A DNA stretch of 64,000 nt from Niabella sp. (GCA_027493055.1 JAPUDO010000119.1:1-64000); one strand, 5' to 3'. Shown: positions 1 to 8,738, counted from the first letter of the stretch. Numbers and translations: made by a program. The notes: generated from the sequence alone by a model not told the origin.

Positions 1-104
1 AGATACCCTTGAACTTGCCGGTTTTTGCTTTGAAGGATGTATCTACCGGTTCCGGAAAATTAAATAGATTTTGTGCACACCTGTTTTTTATGGTTCTTTG
101 CAGC

Positions 105-617
105 ATGGCAACAGAAGTAGGTATCATAATGGGCAGCGACAGTGATCTGAACGTAATGCAGGCTGCAGCAGATATTTTGAATGATCTGGGAGTGGCATAC
201 GAGCTGACAGTAGTTTCGGCACACAGAACGCCCCTGCGCATGGTGGAGTATGCCCAAAAAGCAAAACAGAGAGGGTTAAAAGTGATCATTGCCGGAGCCG
301 GTGGCGCAGCACATTTGCCCGGCATGGTAGCTTCCATTACCCCGTTACCGGTAATTGGAGTACCTGTAAAATCAAGCAACTCTATTGACGGATGGGATAG
401 TGTACTTTCTATTTTACAAATGCCCAACGGCGTTCCTGTAGCTACGGTTGCCCTCAATGCTTCTAAAAATGCCGGTATACTGGCCGCGCAAATCATTGGT
501 ACTACAAATGAAGCTGTTGGTAAAAAAATAGAACAATACAAAGCGAACCTTGAAAAAGAAGTACTGGAAAAAGTAACCCGCCTGAAAGAGAAAGGTTATG
601 AAAACAATTTTGGTTAA
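105..617 (+). CDS. purE: PurE, N5-carboxyaminoimidazole ribonucleotide mutase
   Basis: Cytosolic purine biosynthesis enzyme that converts N5-CAIR to CAIR, the step after PurK. The 170-residue length fits class I PurE. Visible motifs are MGSDSD (residues 9-14), SAHRTP (38-43, with the catalytic His) and [11 protein letters not shown] (63-73). The reading frame is open back to base 9, but the extra 32 residues do not resemble the family, and the ATG at 105 puts the first beta strand ([11 protein letters not shown]) at the usual distance from the N-terminus. purK may lie just left of the window but cannot be seen. The gene converges with bshC and the two stop codons share the self-complementary TTAA at 614-617. 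Confidence 0.96.
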   Translation: MATEVGIIMGSDSDLNVMQAAADILNDLGVAYELTVVSAHRTPLRMVEYAQKAKQRGLKVIIAGAGGAAHLPGMVASITPLPVIGVPVKSSNSIDGWDSVLSILQMPNGVPVATVALNASKNAGILAAQIIGTTNEAVGKKIEQYKANLEKEVLEKVTRLKEKGYENNFG

Positions 618-2218
618 GCTTCCTCCAATATAACAAATTCCTGTTCCAAAGTATAGGAGTGCTGATAAAGCGCTTCTATAAACGATGGTCCCCAGGCTGC
701 ATAATAAGGGAGTATATTATCTATGCGCTCCTGCAGATTATTATTGGGGAACAGCTGCGCCTTTAAAGTTTCAACCTGGCGCATGGCATCAGCATGGTTA
801 CGCTTTTCAGCCCTGAGCAGCTTTTTACCAGCTTCAACGATCTTCTTTTCTGACTGTTTCCGCAGCGCGTATATATGTCCTTTCAAAGTACTATCAATTG
901 AAGCTGCCTGCTCAGAAAGCCTGTCAAACAATGCGCCCATTGCAGATAATGAATCATCAACTAAAACATTATTATCAGCATTTTTCCTTACCCATTCATT
1001 TTGTAACTGTAGCTTATTTTTAAAAACGTCATGAGCATCAAAGCCGAGTCCTGTCAGCCGTTCCCCCTGTTTTTTATTTATGACAAGAAAGGAATTACGC
1101 AAAACCAGCATAGGATAAGGTACCTTATAATAATTAAAAATACCTTTCAGCTCTAACCAGTAGGCCAGCTCTCCTCCCCCGCCAATAAAAGCAATATTGG
1201 GCAGGATCATTTCCTGGAAAAGCCCGCGCAAAATCACATTAGGGCTGAATCTTTCAGGATGAGACTGCAGCTCATTCATGAGCTCATCCTCATTAAAACT
1301 GATATCACTATCCACCACACACCATCGCTCTTCCTTCTTTTCTATCCGCAGGCGGGTGCCATCGTCTTTTAAATAAAAAAGGTTAATATCCCGGCCATGA
1401 GCCTGCACTTTATATCCCGCAGCGGCTAATTGCAGCGTTGTATTTTCAACAATTCCGGAGGAGCGCTGATGTAATAATTCATCTTTAAATACATCAATAG
1501 CTACAGGTTTTAATGTAGCATTATCCGGTATTATAACCACCACGCCATATTTCCCAAAAAGCGCGTTTACAAAACCTAATGTAGCGTTTTGTACAGATGC
1601 TCCCCTGGTATAACATTTCTTTACTATCTCCATAATATCTTCGCCATAGGGAAGCACACTAATCTCTGAGCTTATCCGCTCAACCAATTGCAGTAAACCG
1701 TCATCCACGTTCATCCTGCCCACGGCTCCTTCCTGGGCTGTTTGCCAGGTAAGCTTTTCTTTGTTCAGCCAGATATGACCCAGTTCATCCAGATCAGCAT
1801 CTTCACTCCCCATATAATATACCGGTACAAAATTGTGTTGTGGAAATTGTTCTTTGCAATATGCCGCCAGTTTAACTGCGTGCAGAATTTTGTAAATGAA
1901 ATAGAGCGGGCCGGTAAATATATTTGGTTGGTGAGCAGTGGTTATGGTATAAGTGCCGGCATTTTTTAATAGTTCCAGGTTAGTGCTCAGCGCTTCATGT
2001 TTATCCAGTTCTTTATATTGTTCAAGTAAAGTATCAACCAGCAGGCCCCTGTTTACTGTATGGGCAGCCTTCTCTTTAATACAATTCTCCAAAAATTCCT
2101 TCTTGGGAAAATGCTGATAAAAAGGCTTTAGCGCATCGCATTCATCCAGGTAATCCAAAACAAGACCGGAAAAAAAACGGGTTTGGGAATATGGGATACC
2201 TGTTACTTTAAAATTCAT
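614..2218 (-). CDS. bshC: BshC, bacillithiol biosynthesis cysteine-adding enzyme
   Basis: Putative last enzyme of bacillithiol synthesis, joining cysteine to glucosaminyl-malate in the cytosol. The 534-residue length is normal for the family. The N-terminal Rossmann-like core carries [19 protein letters not shown] (about 92-110) and [13 protein letters not shown] (134-146), both typical BshC blocks. Residues of about 425-500 are rich in Lys, Glu and Leu and look like the family's helical coiled-coil segment. Its presence indicates bacillithiol as a low-molecular-weight thiol, as known in many Bacteroidota; bshA and bshB are not in the window. It is convergent with purE and ends in a 4 bp overlap with it. 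Confidence 0.95.
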   Translation of the reverse strand: MNFKVTGIPYSQTRFFSGLVLDYLDECDALKPFYQHFPKKEFLENCIKEKAAHTVNRGLLVDTLLEQYKELDKHEALSTNLELLKNAGTYTITTAHQPNIFTGPLYFIYKILHAVKLAAYCKEQFPQHNFVPVYYMGSEDADLDELGHIWLNKEKLTWQTAQEGAVGRMNVDDGLLQLVERISSEISVLPYGEDIMEIVKKCYTRGASVQNATLGFVNALFGKYGVVVIIPDNATLKPVAIDVFKDELLHQRSSGIVENTTLQLAAAGYKVQAHGRDINLFYLKDDGTRLRIEKKEERWCVVDSDISFNEDELMNELQSHPERFSPNVILRGLFQEMILPNIAFIGGGGELAYWLELKGIFNYYKVPYPMLVLRNSFLVINKKQGERLTGLGFDAHDVFKNKLQLQNEWVRKNADNNVLVDDSLSAMGALFDRLSEQAASIDSTLKGHIYALRKQSEKKIVEAGKKLLRAEKRNHADAMRQVETLKAQLFPNNNLQERIDNILPYYAAWGPSFIEALYQHSYTLEQEFVILEEA

Positions 2219-2299
2219 ACTGCTATTCGCTTATGAAATGAAAATACTATAACATTTTTATTTTGAAATAGTTTTTAAACAATATAATTACAGGTCAAT

Positions 2300-2323
2300 A
2301 AAAAACCACCCGGCTAAAGGTGG
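2300..2323 (-). terminator. Intrinsic terminator after the YeaQ/GlsB-like gene
   Basis: On the minus strand the arms CCACC (2319-2323) and GGTGG (2306-2310) enclose a short GC-rich loop and are followed by six T residues. It lies about 30 bp past the stop of the small membrane protein at 2351 and upstream of bshC, so it would separate the two transcripts. Confidence 0.7.
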
Positions 2324-2350
2324 CTGTATAAAAGACATTATGTGGAATAT

Positions 2351-2608
2351 TTATCCCCGTTTTCGCGTAGCCATACCATATAACCACAGTAAAAGAACTG
2401 CACCGCCTACCGCAAATAAAAATCCTTTAAGGCTCCAGTTACTGGTAGGAGCATCCATTACCATGCTGCCTAACCAGCCACCAACAAAAGCGCCTGCAAT
2501 ACCAATAATGATGGTAACAATCCAGCCGCCGGGGTCTTTACCCGGGTGTAAGGCTTTTGCAATAGCTCCGGCAATCAAACCGAAAATTATCCAGGATAAA
2601 ATACTCAT
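2351..2608 (-). CDS. GlsB/YeaQ/YmgE family stress-response membrane protein
   Basis: An 85-residue integral membrane protein with three predicted transmembrane segments (about 3-21, 28-48 and 58-77). The opening MSILSWIIFGLIAGAIAK and the Gly-rich second helix (GIAGAFVGGWLG) are characteristic of the transglycosylase-associated YeaQ/YmgE/GlsB family. Members are general stress-induced inner membrane proteins with no established biochemical activity. It is flanked on the 3' side by a terminator and on the 5' side by aroC in the same orientation about 110 bp away, so it could be the distal gene of the aromatic block or have its own promoter. Confidence 0.93.
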   Translation of the reverse strand: MSILSWIIFGLIAGAIAKALHPGKDPGGWIVTIIIGIAGAFVGGWLGSMVMDAPTSNWSLKGFLFAVGGAVLLLWLYGMATRKRG

Positions 2609-2720
2609 AGTTTTTAATTTTAAAAGTTCTTAAATATTTCACTACCCTAAAATACTAAAAACATGCCAAAGCGATCCTGTAAAATATTTTTATTCACCTG
2701 ATAATGTACTATAAAAAAAC

Positions 2721-3713
2721 TTAAACTATTCTTGGCATCCTGTTTTCCTGCATCATCAGGTCTGCCAGAACTATAGCTGTTGCGGCTTCTACAATAACCG
2801 GAGCCCTTAAAGCCACGCACAGATCATGACGGCCTTTAACAGAAAAATCTTCCATTTTCCCGGTATCCCAGTTAAGGCTGTGCTGTGCTTTGGGAGTAGA
2901 GGCAGTAGGTTTTACCGCTATTCTAAACACCAGTTCATTACCATTGGTAATACCACCTACAATGCCACCGGCATGGTTGGTTGCAGTTTTCCCCTCCATA
3001 TTTTCAATGGAGTCATTATGCTGCGAGCCAAACATCTTTGCTGCTGCAAAACCACTTCCAAATTCTACCCCTTTGACCGCAGGAATAGAGAACATGGCAT
3101 GAGCGATTAATGATTCAACTGAATCAAAATGGGGTTCTCCCAAACCCAGCGGTAAGCCATTTACACGGCATTCAATAACACCTCCCACTGAATCTTTGGC
3201 ATCAATACCTTTTTGTAAACCTTTCTCCAGGTCAGTTTCCCCGGCAATTTCAATTACTTTGGCTTCAACGGAAACCTCTTTGAGCAGCTTCTTGGCTATT
3301 ACCCCTGCCGCCACCAGTCCCGTTGTCAGCCGGGCGCTGAAATGTCCGCCACCTCTATAATCTTCAAACCCCCCAAATTTTTTATGCGCTACAAAATCAG
3401 CATGACCAGGCCGCGGAAAGCTGCGCTGCTTCTCATAATCTCCGCTGCGGGTATTCTTATTTTCAAAAAATATCATAACCGGGAAACCGGTTGTCTTTCC
3501 ATTAAAAACGCCGCTTCTGAAAATAGGTATATCATCTTCCTTGCGGGGCGTAGCGCCTTTTTGTGTGCCGCCTTTACGGCGCTCCATATCAGGTAAAAAA
3601 TCTTCCACAGGCACATCCAGGCCGGCAGGACACCCATCAATAACAACCCCTACTCCATCTCCGTGAGACTCACCAAAAACCTGTACCCTGAAAATTCTGC
3701 CAAATGAGTTCAT
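2721..3713 (-). CDS. aroC: Chorismate synthase
   Basis: Converts 5-enolpyruvylshikimate-3-phosphate to chorismate with reduced FMN as cofactor; last step of the shikimate pathway. The 330 residues include signature GESHGDGVGVVIDGCPAG (14-31), the FMN-binding region FEDYRGGGHFSARLT (about 115-129) and, near the C-terminus, GRHDLCVALRAPVIVEAA. It is slightly shorter than many AroC proteins but has all three signatures. It is the last aromatic gene in transcription order, 190 bp downstream of aroA; the spacer holds repeat-like sequence. Confidence 0.97.
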   Translation of the reverse strand: MNSFGRIFRVQVFGESHGDGVGVVIDGCPAGLDVPVEDFLPDMERRKGGTQKGATPRKEDDIPIFRSGVFNGKTTGFPVMIFFENKNTRSGDYEKQRSFPRPGHADFVAHKKFGGFEDYRGGGHFSARLTTGLVAAGVIAKKLLKEVSVEAKVIEIAGETDLEKGLQKGIDAKDSVGGVIECRVNGLPLGLGEPHFDSVESLIAHAMFSIPAVKGVEFGSGFAAAKMFGSQHNDSIENMEGKTATNHAGGIVGGITNGNELVFRIAVKPTASTPKAQHSLNWDTGKMEDFSVKGRHDLCVALRAPVIVEAATAIVLADLMMQENRMPRIV

Positions 3714-3759
3714 AATGATCTATTTAATCTTAATATCAATGAATAATGAACGATGTCAG

Positions 3760-3903
3760 ATGTACGGGAAAGGCCGAAAGCTAAAAGCAGAAAGCCCGAA
3801 GCTCGCAACCAGCAATCTGCAACCAGTATCCAGTATCTAAAACATATCGTACAGCGTGTATCGTACATTGTATATCGTATATCACACATCACACTCCGTA
3901 CTT
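3760..3903. repeat. Low-complexity word-repeat spacer between aroA and aroC
   Basis: Non-coding spacer made of short repeated words such as CCAGTATCCAGTATC and several variants of TATCGTACA and TACGATGTACG in both orientations. The same vocabulary recurs in spacers near 6.5, 17.2, 35.0 and 62.4 kb. Small open frames here are shadows with no family resemblance. Confidence 0.6.
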
Positions 3904-5298
3904 CTAATCATTCATCTGTTTTGCTATGCTTTTCCAATCAACTCCACCGCTCACCCCGGCACCTAATGACTGTATATGATCGTAAAAATCGGGATAAGAT
4001 TTGTTCACCGCATTCGCTTCTTCAATCACAGTATTGCCTTCTGCCCTTAAAGCCGCAACCGCACAAGCCATTGCAATACGATGATCATGCCTGGAATGCA
4101 CCAATGCTCCTTTCAACCCTTTGCCACCATGCACATACATCATATCTCCATCCAGTTCTACCTGCAAACCCATCTTACTAAATTCCTGCTGCAAAGTTAT
4201 ACCCCTGTCACTCTCTTTATGAGCCAGGCGGCTTACTCCTTTTATTTTCGTAATACCATTGCAATAAGCTGCCAGTGCTACCAGCGGAGGAAACAGGTCG
4301 GGACAATCTGTTGCATCAAACTCAAAAGCATTCATAGCAGCTTTATGCAGCCGGATGCCTTTTGCCTCTATGGCTATTCCTGCATTAGCAGATATCAATG
4401 CTTCGGTAATTTTTTTATCTGCCTGTGTACTGGACATGCTCAAACCACGAACGGTAATATTTCCGGCGATGGCTCCTGCCACCAACAAAAACGCACCGCC
4501 ACTCCAGTCCCCTTCTACGGTGTAAGCCTCCCCCCGCCCCCCTCCGGAGGAGGGGGAGTTTGATTTGGAGTAATCAAAAACAAATTCTTCATAATTCCTG
4601 TTTTCCGGTACACGCAGGCCAAACTTCCGCATCACATCTAAGGTAAGATCAATGTACGGCTTACTTTTTAAGTTGTTCACTTTAATAGAAACCTTGTTGC
4701 TATCAGCGTTTTCTGAAGCTCCTGCCCCATCATGGTTAGGAGAAGCAGCATAAGCCAGCAACAGCCCTGTTAAGAATTGTGAACTTAAAGATCCATCGAT
4801 GGTAATATTTTTAGGTTGTAACGGTCCCTGAATCACCAGCGGCAATTTCCCATCGTTAGACCGGATGCTCACCCCTACCTGTGGCAATATTTCATCAAAG
4901 AAATCCATAGGCCTGGTAACCAGGCTGCCTTCGCCATTAATAGTGATCTTATTACCGGTAAGGGCCGCCAAAGGCGTAAACATACGAATGCTCAAACCAC
5001 TTTCCCCGCAATTAATAATAGCCTCTTCTCCCTGTCTCCTCTCTGAAAGAGAAAGGGGCAGAACACCTGCAAAACCGGAACTATCGATTATAATTTCTTC
5101 GTTACCTTTTTCGATAGTAGCACCTAATGCTTCTATGATACCCATTGCAGCTTTATCGTCATTGCTATGGCCCGGGTTATATATTACTGATCTCTTTGCT
5201 GCTACCAAAGCCGCAGCGCAAGCGCGCTGCATAGAGCTTTTAGAGGCAGGCGCCAATATATTTCCTTTTAGTTCCGATGGAGAAACGGTTATTTTCAT
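3904..5298 (-). CDS. aroA: EPSP synthase (3-phosphoshikimate 1-carboxyvinyltransferase) with in-frame palindromic inserts
   Basis: Transfers enolpyruvyl from PEP to shikimate-3-phosphate. Family motifs are SKSSMQRA (19-26), GESGLSIR (98-105, the NAGTAxR block), DGSLSSQF (168-174), KPYIDLTLDVM (213-223), HSRHDHRIAMA near 404 and VNKSYPDFYDHI near 430. At 464 residues it is some 30-40 longer than usual. Extra residues sit in loops: 80-92 (LPLSLSERRQGEE), 186-201 (Asn/Ala/Ser-rich) and 246-258 (SNSPSSGGGRGEA). The first and third are encoded by palindromic DNA, described separately. All catalytic blocks are intact, so the enzyme is expected to be functional. Confidence 0.95.
   Translation of the reverse strand: MKITVSPSELKGNILAPASKSSMQRACAAALVAAKRSVIYNPGHSNDDKAAMGIIEALGATIEKGNEEIIIDSSGFAGVLPLSLSERRQGEEAIINCGESGLSIRMFTPLAALTGNKITINGEGSLVTRPMDFFDEILPQVGVSIRSNDGKLPLVIQGPLQPKNITIDGSLSSQFLTGLLLAYAASPNHDGAGASENADSNKVSIKVNNLKSKPYIDLTLDVMRKFGLRVPENRNYEEFVFDYSKSNSPSSGGGRGEAYTVEGDWSGGAFLLVAGAIAGNITVRGLSMSSTQADKKITEALISANAGIAIEAKGIRLHKAAMNAFEFDATDCPDLFPPLVALAAYCNGITKIKGVSRLAHKESDRGITLQQEFSKMGLQVELDGDMMYVHGGKGLKGALVHSRHDHRIAMACAVAALRAEGNTVIEEANAVNKSYPDFYDHIQSLGAGVSGGVDWKSIAKQMND
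4525..4563. repeat. GC-rich palindrome inserted in frame in aroA (copy 1)
   Basis: A 39 bp tract with a C-run, a central CTCCGGAG and a G-run (4527-4558), self-complementary over most of its length. Read on the minus strand it encodes SNSPSSGGGRGEA, residues 246-258 of AroA, exactly where other EPSP synthases have a short loop before the VEGD motif. Base composition is far more GC-rich than the flanks. Confidence 0.7.
5023..5061. repeat. Palindromic insert in frame in aroA (copy 2)
   Basis: A 39 bp stretch whose minus strand has CCCCTTTCTCT, a TTC turn and AGAGAGGAGACAGGG, an imperfect hairpin. It encodes LPLSLSERRQGEE (AroA residues 80-92) between the strand ending GFAGV and the conserved INCGESG block, adding about 10 residues relative to E. 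coli AroA as I recall it. Different in sequence from copy 1, so it belongs to another palindrome family. Confidence 0.6.
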
Positions 5299-5344
5299 CC
5301 GTATATCTTTTATTTTTTTGATGGTCGGATGGAACCTTCGATTC

Positions 5345-5386
5345 GAAAAATTTTCATATCCCAGTGTGAAAAAATGAAAATTTTTC
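5345..5386. promoter_or_regulatory. 13 bp perfect inverted repeat upstream of aroA
   Basis: GAAAAATTTTCAT (5345-5357) and ATGAAAATTTTTC (5374-5386) are exact reverse complements separated by 16 bp, beginning 46 bp upstream of the aroA start. It could be an operator, an mRNA hairpin in the aroB-aroA spacer or a palindromic repeat; the sequence alone does not decide. Confidence 0.5.
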
Positions 5387-5417
5387 TCATGTCGGTTTCA
5401 TTTTTCTTTATTGCATT

Positions 5418-5466
5418 ATCGCCATGAGGCGATAGCATATAAGTGTGAGGCGAGGACGCCTCACAC
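5418..5466. repeat. Two perfect hairpins after aroB
   Basis: ATCGCC-ATGA-GGCGAT (5418-5433) is followed by GTGTGAGGCG-AGGA-CGCCTCACAC (5443-5466), a perfect 10 bp stem with a 4 nt loop ending 4 bp from the aroB stop codon. No T-run follows on the minus strand, so this looks like a palindromic repeat or RNA-stabilising hairpin rather than a terminator. Confidence 0.6.
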
Positions 5467-5470
5467 AGCT

Positions 5471-6487
5471 TTATAATTTATTAATGATCTTTTCCAGTTG
5501 TTTTAGTGGTATAGAGTGCACCACTCCTTTACCAATCTTTTCCAGCAACACAAAATTCATTTCTTTCTGCACACGCTTTTTATCCATTGCCAATACCTCA
5601 AAAACCTTTTTTGCATTAAATTCAATGGCTACCGGTAATTGATATTGTTCTATTAGTAACCGGATTTTTTCTTTACCACTAAAACCCAGTAATTGTTCCG
5701 AAATACGGCTGGCATAAACCATTCCAATAGCCACTGCCTCGCCGTGCATCAGGTTGTATTGCGTTTCTATAGCATGGCCAATAGTATGGCCAAAATTTAA
5801 TAACCGCCTGTCTCCTTTTTCAAACTCATCCTTTTGCACCACCCTGGTCTTGATCATGGCGTTGCGCTGAATTAAGTCCGCCAGCAGTTTTTTATCTTTT
5901 ATATAATCTTTCAGGCTATGCTGCTCTAATTGTTTAAACATGGCTGCATCCTTAATACAGGCATGTTTAATAATCTCGGCAAAGCCGTTCTGCCATTCTT
6001 TTTGCGGTAACGATTGCAGCAAAGAAAGATCATGCAAAATAAAAGAGGGCTGCCGGATAATGCCCACCATATTTTTATATACCCCTACATCAATACCGTT
6101 TTTACCGCCAATAGAAGCATCTACCAGGCCTAAAATAGTGGTAGGCACAAATCCAAAAGAGATGCCACGCATATAAACCGATGCTATATACCCCGTAAGA
6201 TCGGTAATAACCCCGCCGCCTACTCCCACTAAAACAGTTTTCCTGTCAGCCTTATTTTCAATGAGCTTTAAAATAATCTCATCAACCGTAGATTGCTTTT
6301 TATATGCTTCCCCGGCCGGGATTACAATAGTATTAAAACCTTTGAACTTGCTTTTGTGAGCTTTAATTATATTTTGATCTGTGATAAAAACAGTATGCTT
6401 CTTATCAATAATTTTACCCAACTCCTTTAAAGAGCTGTTGAAATAAAAATTAGTGGAAGCATTGGAAAATTTGATTGTCTGAACCAA
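5471..6487 (-). CDS. aroB: 3-dehydroquinate synthase
   Basis: NAD-dependent, metal-dependent cyclisation of DAHP to 3-dehydroquinate, second step of the shikimate pathway. The 338 residues show the NAD-binding GGGVITDLTGYIASVYMRG (about 90-108), PTTILGLVDASIGGKNGID (115-133) and the metal-binding regions NFGHTIGHAIE and HGEAVAIGM. Length is close to the family norm of 340-360. It lies between the DAHP synthase gene and aroA in the same orientation; palindromic spacers of 120 and 172 bp flank it. Confidence 0.97.
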   Translation of the reverse strand: MVQTIKFSNASTNFYFNSSLKELGKIIDKKHTVFITDQNIIKAHKSKFKGFNTIVIPAGEAYKKQSTVDEIILKLIENKADRKTVLVGVGGGVITDLTGYIASVYMRGISFGFVPTTILGLVDASIGGKNGIDVGVYKNMVGIIRQPSFILHDLSLLQSLPQKEWQNGFAEIIKHACIKDAAMFKQLEQHSLKDYIKDKKLLADLIQRNAMIKTRVVQKDEFEKGDRRLLNFGHTIGHAIETQYNLMHGEAVAIGMVYASRISEQLLGFSGKEKIRLLIEQYQLPVAIEFNAKKVFEVLAMDKKRVQKEMNFVLLEKIGKGVVHSIPLKQLEKIINKL

Positions 6488-6524
6488 AGTTTACAGAATT
6501 TGACTGATTCTAAAAATAGAACAT

Positions 6525-6595
6525 TATTTATGTACGATGTACGGTGTACAATGTAGGCGTACATCTTATATCGTACACCGTACATAAACTATAGC
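6525..6595. repeat. Large palindrome between DAHP synthase gene and aroB
   Basis: GTACGGTGTAC (6539-6549) and GTACACCGTAC (6573-6583) are perfect 11 bp inverted arms; flanking TTTATGTACG and CGTACATAAA extend the symmetry. The unit TACGATGTACG is shared with other spacers of this window. It sits inside the aromatic gene block. Confidence 0.65.
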
Positions 6596-6607
6596 TGATA
6601 CAAAAAA

Positions 6608-7696
6608 TTAAGCGTCCAATACCTGTTTCTGACGGTTGATGCTTTCCAGGTGCACGGCGTCTAAATATTTATTTAAGAAGTCGCGGCTAAGGCCCAGCTT
6701 CTCGCCACGCGCAGCAGTTTTTTCGATAATTTCCTGCCAGCGGCCCGGCTGTAAAATGGTAATATTATTATCTTTTTTATACTGGCCAATCTGGTCTGCA
6801 ATTTTCATGCGCTGCCCCAGTATTTGCAGCAACTCATCATCCAGGTGGTTGATTTGCTGACGCAGTTTTTCCAGCGCCTGGTGGTATTCGTTATTGTCAA
6901 TGTCTTCTTTTCTCCAGATGATCTCATCCAGCATTTCTTTAAGTCGGGCAGGAGTAACCTGCTGCTTGGCATCGCTCCATGCATTATCAGGATCAATATG
7001 GCTTTCGATCATTAAACCATCATAGTCTAAGTCGATAGCCTTTTGAGAAACTTCCAGCAGGTTATCACGTTTACCGCAGATATGTGACGGATCATTGATT
7101 ATAGGCAGCTCCGGGAATTTCAGCTTCATTTCAATTGCCAGGTGCCACATAGGCGCATTGCGGAACTGCGTATTTCCATAAGAAGAGAAACCACGATGGA
7201 TTAGCCCCAGGTCTTTAACCCCTGCACGGGCAATGCGCTCAACTCCGCCAGCCCATAGCTCAAGATCAGGGTTGATAGGATTCTTAATTAATACAGGTAC
7301 ATCCACACCACGCAAAGCATCAGCCACTTCCTGTACACTGAAAGGATTTACAGTGGTGCGCGCGCCAATCCAGAGTATATCCACATCAAAGGTCAACGCA
7401 TCCTGAACCTGCTTTCCTGTAGCTACTTCAACAGCAGTAGGCAAACCAGTAAGCTGTTTGGCTTTTTGCATCCAGGGCAGTCCTTTAGCGCCAATACCTT
7501 CAAACATACCGGGTTTGGTACGGGGTTTCCATATACCGGCACGTAATACATTAACCTTACCGGTATCGGCTAATTGCCGGGCTGTTTCCAGTACCTGTTC
7601 TTCTGTCTCTGCGCTGCAGGGACCACTGATAATTAAAGGACGCTTGGTCCAGGCTTGTTTGAGTGTTTCTTTTGCTGTTGCTTGCTGAGTGCTCAT
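6608..7696 (-). CDS. Bifunctional DAHP synthase / chorismate mutase
   Basis: Fusion of the first shikimate enzyme with the first enzyme of the Phe/Tyr branch. Residues of about 15-260 are a KDO8P-synthase-like DAHP synthase with SGPCSAE (24-30), GIWKPRT (54-60), RTTVNPFSVQEVAD, KNPINPD, IHRGFSSYG and NDPSHICGKRD. Residues of about 275-355 form an AroQ-type chorismate mutase (LRQQINHLDDELLQILGQRM onward). This synthase-mutase order is the usual one in Bacteroidota, where the mutase domain confers prephenate or chorismate feedback control on the synthase (family knowledge). It lies 115 bp downstream of tyrA. The symbol varies between databases, so none is given. Confidence 0.95.
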   Translation of the reverse strand: MSTQQATAKETLKQAWTKRPLIISGPCSAETEEQVLETARQLADTGKVNVLRAGIWKPRTKPGMFEGIGAKGLPWMQKAKQLTGLPTAVEVATGKQVQDALTFDVDILWIGARTTVNPFSVQEVADALRGVDVPVLIKNPINPDLELWAGGVERIARAGVKDLGLIHRGFSSYGNTQFRNAPMWHLAIEMKLKFPELPIINDPSHICGKRDNLLEVSQKAIDLDYDGLMIESHIDPDNAWSDAKQQVTPARLKEMLDEIIWRKEDIDNNEYHQALEKLRQQINHLDDELLQILGQRMKIADQIGQYKKDNNITILQPGRWQEIIEKTAARGEKLGLSRDFLNKYLDAVHLESINRQKQVLDA

Positions 7697-7811
7697 TATT
7701 TTTATTGTTGATGTTATTTAATAACCGAAAGAATTTGTTTTGATTTTCATTCTTTACCTGGCAAAATATTAAAGATTATTCAATCATTTTATGATCCGGC
7801 AAATGTACTTT

Positions 7812-8738
7812 TTATTTAATGATTCTGTTTATTTTATTGGCATCTGTTATCAGGGCCTGCAAATTTTCCTGGTCGCTGTTGGCTATATAATCCTTGAACC
7901 TGGTAAGCTGGTCAATATGCTCTGTTAATACATCAAGTATATTGTCCCTGTTCTGCAAAAAGATAGGCACCCACATAGCCGGGTTGCTTTTGGCAAGCCG
8001 AACGGTACTTTCAAAACCGGCTGAGGCGATCTGGAAAATAGCACTTTCCACTTTTTCCTTCTCCAGCACCGTGTTTGCCAGGGCAAATGAAGTAATATGT
8101 GAGATATGGCTTACATAAGCTACGTGCAAATCGTGCGCGTTTGCATCCATATCCACAATACGCATACCTATTTTGTTATACATTTTTTCTGCCCAGGCTA
8201 CAGCATCAGCATCACTATCCTCACGGTTGCAAAAGATCACTACCTTACCCTCAAAAGCGCCGCGCACCGCTGCTGCCGGGCCACTGTATTCTGTACCCCA
8301 CATAGGGTGTGTAGCTACATAACGCCCACGATTGGGATGATTTTTTACGGCAGTTATCACATCAGATTTTGTTGACCCAAGGTCTATTACTACCTGGTCA
8401 GTTATTTTATCCAGCACCTGCGGCAACAGGTACACCTGCACATTTACCGGAACCGACATAATGATAACATCTGCTTCCTGTACCGCCTCATCAAGAGGCA
8501 AGATTTCATCCACCAGCTCATACTCTAAAGCCTGCTCTGCATGTTTCCGGCTTTCTTCTACGCCAATTAACTTAGATGAAAGCTTCTTTTCGTGCAGCTG
8601 TAAAGCCATCGAACCTCCAATAAGCCCCACACCTACTATTGCTATTTTTTTCCGAGCCCCTCCCGGCCTCCCCAAAGGGGAGGTGTGCTGTACTACCTGA
8701 CTATCCCGGGTTATTTTTATATCGCTGTTTAAGTTCAT
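7812..8738 (-). CDS. tyrA: Prephenate dehydrogenase
   Basis: Oxidative decarboxylation of prephenate to 4-hydroxyphenylpyruvate with NAD(P). The Rossmann motif IAIVGVGLIGGS (32-43) is followed by DLGSTKSDV and THPMWGTEYSG, which contain conserved substrate-binding residues. I take the ATG at 8738 (308 residues); the frame stays open to 8765, adding nine residues. The N-terminal 31 residues before the Rossmann fold include THTS-type sequence encoded by a palindromic insert (TSPLGRPGGAR, 19-29). It follows the aminotransferase gene with a 31 bp gap. All key blocks are intact. Confidence 0.94.
   Translation of the reverse strand: MNLNSDIKITRDSQVVQHTSPLGRPGGARKKIAIVGVGLIGGSMALQLHEKKLSSKLIGVEESRKHAEQALEYELVDEILPLDEAVQEADVIIMSVPVNVQVYLLPQVLDKITDQVVIDLGSTKSDVITAVKNHPNRGRYVATHPMWGTEYSGPAAAVRGAFEGKVVIFCNREDSDADAVAWAEKMYNKIGMRIVDMDANAHDLHVAYVSHISHITSFALANTVLEKEKVESAIFQIASAGFESTVRLAKSNPAMWVPIFLQNRDNILDVLTEHIDQLTRFKDYIANSDQENLQALITDANKINRIIK
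8652..8684. repeat. Palindromic insert in frame near the tyrA N-terminus
   Basis: Plus strand reads GCCCCTCCCGGCCTCCCC then AAAGGGGAGG. It is nearly the same DNA as the insert in gcvP at 35942-35974. In tyrA the minus strand is read as TSPLGRPGGAR. It ends directly before the first beta strand of the Rossmann domain. Confidence 0.75.

Noticed and set aside
186..201. AroA Asn/Ala-rich loop (residue numbers) as a third palindromic insert
   Set aside because: The DNA there shows only weak self-complementarity, so it is mentioned but not listed as a repeat.
723..1034. Plus-strand open frame inside bshC
   Set aside because: Antisense shadow of a well conserved gene; no family resemblance.
3753..4181. 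Plus-strand frame over the aroA 3' end and repeat spacer
   Set aside because: Built from repeat words and antisense aroA; low-complexity protein.
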